Assembly (NCBI GenBank): GCA_937959315.1
Contig: CALGRC010000077.1
Span: forward strand, 1 to 6,286
DNA: 6,286 nucleotides
From: an uncultured Clostridia bacterium
GTDB lineage: Bacteria > Bacillota > Clostridia > UMGS1810
Reading direction: 5' to 3'
The position numbers and the translations under genes were made by a program. Every line of letters starts with the position of its first letter. Position 1 is the stretch's first letter. Below, piece after piece: positions 1-4,708 of the stretch. A model generated the notes under the pieces. It made no database searches and had not been told where the DNA came from. It saw nothing but the letters and a program-made list of their open reading frames with translations.

Positions 1-143
1 ATGGTACGCTGGTCAGCCATATTGTCAACCGTACCGGGGACGGTATGTGCCCGCTGGAAGCGGCGGTGTGGGACATTGACGACCCGGCGGCCGGGGTGGC
101 TGCTGTAGAGCAAAAAGTGGCGGAATTGATGAAAAACAAGTAA
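1..143 (+). CDS. DUF1893-like protein, C-terminal fragment (5' end outside window)
   Basis: An open frame enters from the left edge (first full codon at 3) and stops at TAA 141-143, leaving 46 visible residues. The visible part contains HIVNRTGDGMCPLE followed by an acidic DIDDP segment and a helical, lysine-rich tail. The pattern NRxGxxxCPxE...xDDP is what I recall from the C-terminus of the DUF1893 family, small proteins of about 110-150 residues with a cytidine-deaminase-like fold and no settled function. The cysteine in the MCP motif is preserved. The gene ends immediately before a strong terminator, so it is the last gene of its transcript. The family call comes from one short motif and memory of the family; the reading frame itself is clear from the stop codon directly abutting the terminator. 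Confidence 0.7.
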   Translation, partial: GTLVSHIVNRTGDGMCPLEAAVWDIDDPAAGVAAVEQKVAELMKNK

Positions 144-178
144 AACGCTGTACGGCAGTTGTGCCGTACAGCGTTTTT
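142..178 (+). terminator. Bidirectional intrinsic terminator between the DUF1893-like gene and spoIVA
   Basis: Perfect 16-bp inverted repeat: 142-157 pairs with 162-177 around the loop GTTG (158-161), followed by a T-run at 174-178. The left arm begins with AAAA, so the minus strand also ends in a U-run. The hairpin therefore can terminate both the rightward gene (whose TAA overlaps the stem base) and spoIVA, which stops at 182 on the other strand. Confidence 0.9.
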
Positions 179-181
179 GTA

Positions 182-1660
182 TTACAGGATAATACAAATC
201 AACCCGCCCGATCCTTCGTTGATGATTTTCTGCAATGTCTCCTGCAGCTTGTATTGCGCATCTTCTGGCATACGGTACAGCTTGTTGTGCAGGCCCTCGT
301 TTACCAGCTCATGCAGCGATTTTCCAAAAATGTTGGATTCCCAAATCTGTTTGGGGTCGGTTTCAAATTCCTTGAGCAGGTATTGTACCAGTTCTTCCGA
401 TTGCTTTTCTGTCCCCACAATGGGGCTGACCTCTGTTTCAATATCCGCGCGGATCATGTGGATGGAAGGTGCGCTGGCCCGCAGCCGTACGCCAAACCGG
501 TTGCCCTGCTTGACGATTTCCGGTTCTTCGAGTGAAAGCTCGTCAATGGTGGGGGAAACAATGCCATAGCCGGTGGCGGTCACCTCTTTGAGCGCATAGG
601 CGACCTTGTCGTACTCTTTCTTAACAGCGGCCAGTTCGGTCATAAGCGACATGAGCTTATCCCGGCCGTCAATTTCAAAGCCGGAAGTCTCCCCAAGGAT
701 TTTATAAAACAGGTTGTCGTCTGTGGTGATTTCCAAAAGTACGGTGCCTTCGCCTAAATTGATATTGGAAATGTCGATGGTTTTCACATTTTCATATTCT
801 TTGATTTTTTCCATGACCGCTTTGGTTTCCCGAATGCGGTATACATCCTGGATGGAGGCCAGTACCTGGTCGTACAGGCCGTTTTTCAGCCAGTGGCTGG
901 CGTCCAGGACTTCAATCCAGTCGGGGATATTGATAGCGATTTCCTTGAGCGGGAATTCAAAGAGGATTTGTTCAATAATCGTGTTGATATCTTCCGCTTC
1001 CAAATCGAGGCAGTTAACCGGCATGACGGTAACGCCATGCTTTTGTTCAATTTCTGCCTTTACCGTCTGTGCCCGTTCGCTTTTGGGATTGGTGGTATTC
1101 AGCAGCACAATGAATGGTTTGTTGATTTGCTGCAATTCATGAATCACGCGTGTTTCTGCGTCAATGTAATCTTCGCGTGCAAGGTCGGTGATGGAACCAT
1201 CGGTGGTGACTACCAGCCCGATGGTAGAGTGGTCGGTGATGACCTTTTTGGTGCCAATTTCTGCGGCCTGCGCAAACGGGATTTCTTGGTCATACCAGGG
1301 GGTTTTCACCATACGCGGCGCGTCGTTTTCGATGTGTCCCAGGGCAGAGTCAACAATATAGCCAACGCAGTCAATCATGCGTACTTTGAAATTGGCCTGG
1401 TCGGAAAGGGAAATTTCCACCGCTTCGTTTGGGATAAATTTTGGTTCGGTGGTCATGATGGTTTTCCCGGCGGCGCTTTGCGGCAGTTCGTCTTTGGCGC
1501 GTTCCCGTTTGAAGGCGTTGTCAATATGGGGGATGACCAGCAAATCCATGAATTTTTTGATAAATGTCGATTTTCCCGTCCGCACCGGCCCCACCACGCC
1601 GATATAGATATCGCCGTTTGTCCGCTCTGCGATATCCTGATATATATTATACCCTTCCAT
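182..1660 (-). CDS. spoIVA: Stage IV sporulation protein A, spore coat basement-layer ATPase
   Basis: SpoIVA is a cytoskeleton-like ATPase made in the mother cell. It polymerises on the forespore surface, is anchored there by the small protein SpoVM, and is the platform for coat assembly; it is also needed for cortex formation. The 492-residue length equals that of the Bacillus subtilis protein as I recall it. Visible signatures are a TRAFAC-type P-loop GPVRTGKST at residues 24-32 with the ATP-binding Lys30, the conserved DELPQSAAGKTIMTTEP block at 58-73 containing Thr70/Thr71, a Walker B-like MIDCVGY with Asp97, and the C-terminal INEGSGGL segment at 480-487 followed by a hydrophobic tail, the region that contacts SpoVM in B. 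subtilis. The ATG start follows AAGGAGG with 8 bases between. The gene is monocistronic, with a candidate sigma-E promoter upstream and a shared terminator downstream. No damage is seen; the identification is very secure. Confidence 0.98.
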   Translation of the reverse strand: MEGYNIYQDIAERTNGDIYIGVVGPVRTGKSTFIKKFMDLLVIPHIDNAFKRERAKDELPQSAAGKTIMTTEPKFIPNEAVEISLSDQANFKVRMIDCVGYIVDSALGHIENDAPRMVKTPWYDQEIPFAQAAEIGTKKVITDHSTIGLVVTTDGSITDLAREDYIDAETRVIHELQQINKPFIVLLNTTNPKSERAQTVKAEIEQKHGVTVMPVNCLDLEAEDINTIIEQILFEFPLKEIAINIPDWIEVLDASHWLKNGLYDQVLASIQDVYRIRETKAVMEKIKEYENVKTIDISNINLGEGTVLLEITTDDNLFYKILGETSGFEIDGRDKLMSLMTELAAVKKEYDKVAYALKEVTATGYGIVSPTIDELSLEEPEIVKQGNRFGVRLRASAPSIHMIRADIETEVSPIVGTEKQSEELVQYLLKEFETDPKQIWESNIFGKSLHELVNEGLHNKLYRMPEDAQYKLQETLQKIINEGSGGLICIIL

Positions 1661-1668
1661 CCGTTGCT

Positions 1669-1675
1669 CCTCCTT
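1669..1675 (-). promoter_or_regulatory. Ribosome binding site of spoIVA
   Basis: AAGGAGG on the minus strand, 8 bases before the ATG at 1660. It is a near-perfect Shine-Dalgarno sequence and fixes the start of spoIVA. Confidence 0.85.
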
Positions 1676-1698
1676 TTACTCGGTACATGTTTTATTAC

Positions 1699-1727
1699 AG
1701 TATATTGGGGGCAGGATGGGATTATGA
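1699..1727 (-). promoter_or_regulatory. Candidate sigma-E promoter of spoIVA
   Basis: On the minus strand, TCATAAT (1727-1721) is followed after exactly 14 bases by AATATACT (1706-1699). The sigma-E consensus as I recall it is about KMATATT, 14 bases, CATACAHT; the upstream element matches 6 of 7 positions and the downstream one 5 of 8. A C-rich spacer precedes the -10 element. The predicted transcript start near 1692 leaves a leader of about 30 bases holding the ribosome binding site. In B. subtilis spoIVA is transcribed by sigma-E in the mother cell, so the position and type fit. This is inference from sequence only. Confidence 0.6.
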
Positions 1728-1791
1728 CAGCAGATGAAAAATTCCTGACAAGCGTTTGTATATCTGTTGGTATTAGAAAAACTCTAAAAAA

Positions 1792-1833
1792 TTTTGTCAT
1801 CCAAAAATAAAATTCTTTTGTCATCACAAAAAT
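1792..1833. repeat. Two tandem operator-like repeats (TTTTGTCATC-CAAAAAT)
   Basis: TTTTGTCATCCAAAAAT at 1792-1808 recurs as TTTTGTCATCACAAAAAT at 1816-1833, starting 24 bases later and differing by one inserted A. Each copy is itself an inverted repeat: TTTTG/CAAAA around TCATC in the first, and TTTTGT/ACAAAA around CATC in the second. Repeated dyad sites of this kind suit a dimeric DNA-binding protein. They lie 65-105 bases upstream of the candidate spoIVA -35 element and about 180 bases upstream of the XRE gene. Which gene they serve is unknown. Confidence 0.45.
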
Positions 1834-1907
1834 TTTTGCACTTGCCGCCAATCATATGGATAGGAATTGCAAATACTATGAAAAATAGTTTGAAAATATC
1901 ATTTTGT

Positions 1908-1926
1908 AGTATATAAAATATATACT
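1908..1926. repeat. AT-rich perfect palindrome upstream of the XRE regulator
   Basis: AGTATATA (1908-1915) and TATATACT (1919-1926) are exact inverted repeats around AAA. It lies 32 bases upstream of the candidate -10 element of the XRE gene, where an autoregulatory operator would be plausible. The sequence is AT-rich, so a palindrome by chance is less unlikely than in mixed sequence. It is followed directly by TGTGCATA, which recurs at 1985-1992. Confidence 0.4.
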
Positions 1927-1934
1927 GTGCATAC

Positions 1935-1963
1935 TTTATAACTTGCCGGTGTCCCGATATAAT
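1935..1963 (+). promoter_or_regulatory. Candidate promoter of the XRE regulator gene
   Basis: A perfect TATAAT at 1958-1963 is preceded, 17 bases upstream, by a weak -35 element TTTATA (1935-1940). The predicted start of transcription, near 1970, gives a leader of about 45 bases. The poor -35 element suggests weak or regulated expression. The -10 hexamer sits between two copies of TGTGCATA (1926-1933 and 1985-1992). Confidence 0.45.
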
Positions 1964-2000
1964 AAAACTATAACTAACAATTGGTGTGCATAGATTAGGC

Positions 2001-2006
2001 AAGGAG
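2001..2006 (+). promoter_or_regulatory. Ribosome binding site that sets the XRE gene start
   Basis: AAGGAG at 2001-2006. The upstream in-frame GTG at 2006 overlaps this site and the GTG at 2009 is only 2 bases away, so neither can be used efficiently. TTG at 2015 lies 8 bases downstream, the usual spacing. Confidence 0.65.
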
Positions 2007-2014
2007 TGGTGACG

Positions 2015-2329
2015 TTGTTGGATTTGGAATATACCAGAGACCGGATTCATCAATATCGGCGGGAAAATAATCTGACACAAGCTGCATTTGCCGAACTTTT
2101 GGGAATCAGTTTGAACCATGCGGGCGCGTTGGAGCGCGGCGACCGGGAACCAAGCCTGCATATGTTTTTCAAGCTGGCAGACCAGCTGGGAATTACGGCG
2201 GATGAATTGGCAGGCAATTCGCTTTCAAAGTCTGCGCTGCCGGAGGAGCTGCAAAATGCCAGCGAAAAGGAATGGGATACGGCGCTGCAAATTCTGCATG
2301 CTTTGGCGCGGTATCTGCGTACGAAATAA
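2015..2329 (+). CDS. Small XRE-family helix-turn-helix transcriptional regulator
   Basis: A 104-residue protein when started at TTG 2015; the frame is open to GTG 2006, but that codon overlaps the Shine-Dalgarno site. Residues 8-65 form a classic Cro/C1-type domain: helix 1 around IHQYRRENNL, the helix-turn-helix TQAAFAELLGIS (21-32) with recognition helix LNHAGALERG (33-42), then REPSLHMFFKLADQLGITADEL (44-65) completing the five-helix bundle. Helix-turn-helix proteins of this type bind short dyads as dimers. The remaining 39 residues are mostly helical and charged, with no recognisable sensor domain. The gene is monocistronic. The palindrome at 1908-1926 and the repeats at 1792-1833 are candidate operators, but no evidence ties them to this protein. 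It faces away from spoIVA, so a link to sporulation timing is possible but unproven. It resembles the short XRE regulators common in clostridia, not SinR or another named protein. Confidence 0.88.
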   Translation: MLDLEYTRDRIHQYRRENNLTQAAFAELLGISLNHAGALERGDREPSLHMFFKLADQLGITADELAGNSLSKSALPEELQNASEKEWDTALQILHALARYLRTK

Positions 2330-2331
2330 AT

Positions 2332-2441
2332 GGCCACATGACCTTTCACTGGGCCTGTATCTGTTAAATTTGACCGAAAAATGAAAGAGGGCTGGGTGAC
2401 GATAGCAGGGTATCCAGTATGGCCATGTGGTCATGTTTTTT
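2332..2441 (+). repeat. Long imperfect inverted repeat ending in a T-run (structured RNA, attenuator or relic element)
   Basis: GGCCACATGACC at 2332-2343 pairs with GGCCATGTGGTC at 2421-2432 through 10 Watson-Crick pairs, one G-U and one mismatch. Inside it, ACTGG (2348-2352) pairs with CCAGT (2414-2418) and CCTG (2354-2357) with CAGG (2406-2409), so the arms stay in register through three successive helices. The central loop is about 48 bases. A run of six T follows at 2436-2441. There is no good reading frame inside. The left arm starts 3 bases after the XRE stop codon. It may be a structured 3' untranslated region, a small RNA or a degenerate miniature element; I do not recognise a named RNA family. 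Confidence 0.4.
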
Positions 2442-2446
2442 GAATG

Positions 2447-2478
2447 AAAAATCCGCCGGTTTTTGCCGGCGGATTTTT
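2447..2478. terminator. Bidirectional intrinsic terminator between the XRE gene and the GH109-like gene
   Basis: A perfect 13-bp inverted repeat: 2447-2459 pairs with 2466-2478 around the loop TTTTTG. The GC-rich core CCGCCGG/CCGGCGG is flanked by A-runs on the left and T-runs on the right, so it terminates in both directions. It serves rightward transcription from the XRE gene and leftward transcription from the gene whose stop codon is at 2487. Confidence 0.9.
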
Positions 2479-2486
2479 ATGTGGGG

Positions 2487-3683
2487 TTATTTCCTTGTTG
2501 TCCACATGCCGTTTGTAAAGTCGGGAATGGCGACCGGCATGTTGCCTGTTGCAATGGATTGTTCGGATAATGCGGTAATGCACATCCAGCTTGCCGCGTC
2601 ATATACGTCAATCGGGCAGGGGCGGTTTTCCAAAATGCAGTCGAAAAAGTCGTTGTAGACCAGCCAATCCATGCCGTCATGGGTGCCCTGCACCCCTTCT
2701 TCTAAATATTTCTTCCAAATGGGATGTTCGTATTCTTCCATATATTTTTTGGCATTGTCCCATTGCGGGGTCCAGTCGGCGTCAAATTGGTTGTGCTGCT
2801 TGTCTAAAAATACCGAGTTTGTCACTTCTTCATACAGCCCTTTGGTGCCGCGTACCGTCAGGCCGCGGCTGTAATAGCGCGGAAGGGTGGTGTCAAGCGT
2901 CAGGGTGATGGTTTGCCCGCCTGCGCAGCGGATGACGGTGGTTACAATATCCCCCTGGCAGAAGGACGCCTGCATTAGCTCAGCGTCATCGCTCTTTTTG
3001 TCTGCAATATAGTCGTGCAGCCCGGCTGATTTAGAGGCAGTTGAAGTGAGCGACAGCATGCGGTTGCCGCGGTTGATGTGTAAAATTTTGGCAATCGGCC
3101 CCAGCTCGTGGGTGGGGTAATTTTCACAGTTGCGGTTTAAATAATTGTGCAGCCGGTAGTGGCGGTTTTCCTTCCCAAAGGCCACTTCTTCCCGCAGGTC
3201 GTGATGGTAACCGCCTGCGCAGTGTACAATCCCGCCCAGTACGCCGCGTTCTGCCATATGCAGGGCAAACAGTTCCTTGCGTCCATAGCAGCAGTTTTCC
3301 ATCAGCATAATGGAGGTATGCGTTTGTTCATAGGCATGCACCAAATCCCAGCACTGTGCAATGGAATACGCGCCGCCTACTTCCATCCCTACCGGTTTAT
3401 GCGCCTGCATAGCGTCAATGGCAATGGGGATATGGGATTCCCATGCACTGAAAATCATCACTACATCCACATTGGCATGCGCAATGATGTCCTGATAATT
3501 GCAAGACGTGAATGGCCGTTCGCCGGTTGTTTCTTCCACCAGTTTGGCTGCGGCGTCCGTCCGGTCCTGGTAAATATCGCACACGGCCGTGACCGTTACT
3601 TTCTTATTGGGCAGCAAAATATCCTTTATCAGTGGAAGGCCGCGGGCGCCCAGGCCGATAACGCCCAATTTTAAAGTTGTCAT
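2487..3683 (-). CDS. Gfo/Idh/MocA-family protein, GH109-like (candidate NAD-dependent alpha-N-acetylgalactosaminidase type)
   Basis: A 398-residue, apparently cytoplasmic protein with no signal peptide. The N-terminal Rossmann fold shows GVIGLGARG (residues 7-15), Asp36 at the end of beta-2 for the NAD ribose, and MEVGGAYS (100-107) where ordinary family dehydrogenases carry EKP. The C-terminal part is the Gfo/Idh alpha/beta domain. Glycosidases of family GH109 share this fold and use bound NAD in a redox-type hydrolysis. The residues I recall as active-site in the Elizabethkingia enzyme (Glu149, Tyr179, Tyr225, His228) have counterparts here: Glu129 in LMEN, Tyr159 in GGYHHDL, and Tyr189/His192 in YPTHELGP, followed by INRGNRM. 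The offsets agree between pairs (20 and 36), which supports the assignment. ATG 3683 is preferred because AAAGGGTGAT ends 5 bases before it; an in-frame TTG at 3689 overlaps that site. It is divergent from an AraC regulator, its likely controller. A plain sugar dehydrogenase remains possible, and the substrate is not determined by the sequence. Confidence 0.85.
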   Translation of the reverse strand: MTTLKLGVIGLGARGLPLIKDILLPNKKVTVTAVCDIYQDRTDAAAKLVEETTGERPFTSCNYQDIIAHANVDVVMIFSAWESHIPIAIDAMQAHKPVGMEVGGAYSIAQCWDLVHAYEQTHTSIMLMENCCYGRKELFALHMAERGVLGGIVHCAGGYHHDLREEVAFGKENRHYRLHNYLNRNCENYPTHELGPIAKILHINRGNRMLSLTSTASKSAGLHDYIADKKSDDAELMQASFCQGDIVTTVIRCAGGQTITLTLDTTLPRYYSRGLTVRGTKGLYEEVTNSVFLDKQHNQFDADWTPQWDNAKKYMEEYEHPIWKKYLEEGVQGTHDGMDWLVYNDFFDCILENRPCPIDVYDAASWMCITALSEQSIATGNMPVAIPDFTNGMWTTRK

Positions 3684-3688
3684 TTCCA

Positions 3689-3698
3689 ATCACCCTTT
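3689..3698 (-). promoter_or_regulatory. Ribosome binding site of the GH109-like gene
   Basis: AAAGGGTGAT on the minus strand resembles AAAGGAGGTGAT with two bases missing. It ends 5 bases before ATG 3683 and overlaps the alternative TTG at 3689, which favours the ATG start. Confidence 0.6.
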
Positions 3699-3711
3699 AC
3701 AAAATGTATTT

Positions 3712-3741
3712 TTTATAGTATGTTTAGTATATTAGATACAA
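3712..3741 (-). promoter_or_regulatory. Candidate promoter of the GH109-like gene with overlapping direct repeat
   Basis: On the minus strand, TTGTAT (3741-3736) and TATAAA (3717-3712) are separated by 18 bases. A direct repeat TAGTAT (plus-strand 3716-3721 and 3725-3730, starts 9 bases apart) touches the -10 element and the spacer. AraC-type proteins often bind direct repeats next to a promoter, so this is a reasonable candidate site, though short and AT-rich. Confidence 0.4.
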
Positions 3742-3752
3742 AAAATAGATGC

Positions 3753-3781
3753 AATACAGTTTTGGACGAAAAACCTATAAT
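3753..3781 (+). promoter_or_regulatory. Candidate promoter of the AraC regulator gene
   Basis: A perfect TATAAT at 3776-3781 has a poor -35 element AATACA (3753-3758) at 17 bases. A strong -10 with a weak -35 fits a promoter that is weak or needs an activator, possibly the regulator itself. Confidence 0.45.
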
Positions 3782-3807
3782 TTTGGTTCTTTTATAAGGG
3801 GGCTGCT

Positions 3808-4701
3808 ATGCAGGAATATCCAATTGGCGTTTTTGTGCGGGTCTGCGCGCTGATGAGCGCGTTTGAAGCGGCTTATGCAGACGATTTTTACTTTGGCGGG
3901 GAAAACCACAATTTTTGGGAAGCGGTTTATGTGATGGATGGCCGGGTAGGGGTATCCGGCGACGGCCGGGTGTATGAATTGGGCGAGGGGGAACTGGTGT
4001 TTCACAAACCCATGGAATTTCACAAAATTTGGGCAGTGCCTGGCGCCCGGCCCCGTGTTTTTACCATGTCGTTTTTTGCGGCGGGGAGCCGGATGGCGGA
4101 ATTTGAAAACGGGGTGTACCGGCTGTCCTATCTGCAAAAGCAAGCCATGGAGGACGTCATTTCCCTGTTCCGGCGGCAGGCGGCGGATGTTTCGTGGCTG
4201 GAGGATAGAAAAGATTTTTTGGAAAACTGGCGGGGAGATAGCCTGTACAGCCAGCTTGCAGCCAATGGGGTGGAGCGTTTGCTGCTTTTGATTTTGGCAG
4301 AACAGACAAAGGGGGCTGAGCCGGATGAAACCGGTCAGGCAAAGCTGTACCGTGCAATTGTGAGCGTATTGGAATCGCATATAGAGGGATGGATTGGTGT
4401 GGAAGAGGTTGCACGGCTGTGTGCCAGCAGCGTTTCCAGTGTCAAAAAAGTGTTCCGGAAATACGCAAACCACGGCATTCACAAGTATTTTTTGAAAATG
4501 AAACTCATCCGGGCGGTCACATTGCTGGAAGAAGGATACCCGGTGCAGGATATTAGCGAACGGCTGGGATTTAACAATCCAAATTATTTCAGTATGGTGT
4601 TCAAACGGGAAACGGGGTTTTCCCCCACCCAATACCGCAAAACCTTCCTTTTGGGGAAGCAGGCCGGCGAAAGGGCGGTTTTGCCCATCCTGCTGGGGTG
4701 A
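3808..4701 (+). CDS. AraC-family transcriptional regulator with N-terminal cupin sensor domain
   Basis: A 297-residue regulator of the standard AraC size. Residues about 25-95 form a cupin-like sugar-sensing domain: ENHNFWEAVYVMDGRVGV opens the barrel and ELGEGELVFHKPMEFHKIW (57-75) is the typical metal- or sugar-side strand pair. A helical linker (about 105-190) leads to the AraC DNA-binding domain: first helix-turn-helix at about 198-233 (VEEVARLCASSVSSVKKVF onwards), second at 246-278 with the family signature ERLGFNNPNYFSMVFKRETG followed by FSPTQYRK. The ATG at 3808 follows AAGGGGG (3796-3802) at 5 bases. It is transcribed divergently from the GH109-like gene across 124 bases, the usual arrangement for a local regulator and its target, so the likely signal is a sugar or sugar derivative. 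No transporter gene lies next to the pair. It ends 7 bases from the convergent carboxypeptidase stop codon, with no terminator hairpin seen between. Confidence 0.93.
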   Translation: MQEYPIGVFVRVCALMSAFEAAYADDFYFGGENHNFWEAVYVMDGRVGVSGDGRVYELGEGELVFHKPMEFHKIWAVPGARPRVFTMSFFAAGSRMAEFENGVYRLSYLQKQAMEDVISLFRRQAADVSWLEDRKDFLENWRGDSLYSQLAANGVERLLLLILAEQTKGAEPDETGQAKLYRAIVSVLESHIEGWIGVEEVARLCASSVSSVKKVFRKYANHGIHKYFLKMKLIRAVTLLEEGYPVQDISERLGFNNPNYFSMVFKRETGFSPTQYRKTFLLGKQAGERAVLPILLG

Positions 4702-4708
4702 CTGAAAA

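Noticed and set aside
893..1810. A 305-codon open frame on the plus strand opposite spoIVA
   Set aside because: It lies almost wholly antisense to the very well supported spoIVA. Its product is rich in Phe, His, Gly and Asp with no recognisable domain, as expected from the complement of a coding sequence.
1792..1833. A minimal CRISPR-like array
   Set aside because: There are only two short AT-rich units with a 7-base gap, too short for repeats and spacers, and no cas gene is nearby. Operator sites fit better.
2006..2014. GTG 2006 or GTG 2009 as start of the XRE gene
   Set aside because: GTG 2006 overlaps the AAGGAG site and GTG 2009 is 2 bases from it; TTG 2015 is correctly spaced and the domain is complete without the extra residues.
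3684..3689. TTG 3689 as start of the GH109-like gene
   Set aside because: It overlaps the ribosome binding sequence; ATG 3683 is properly spaced and the Rossmann fold begins directly after it.
3775..4632. A 285-codon open frame on the minus strand opposite the AraC regulator
   Set aside because: It mirrors the AraC gene, whose domains are unmistakable. The product is rich in His, Pro, Cys and Phe with no domain, and its start has no role in the layout.
4702..4708. A terminator between the AraC and carboxypeptidase genes
   Set aside because: The gap is 7 bases, and I see no GC-rich hairpin with a T-run in it or at the ends of either gene. The two transcripts may overlap.
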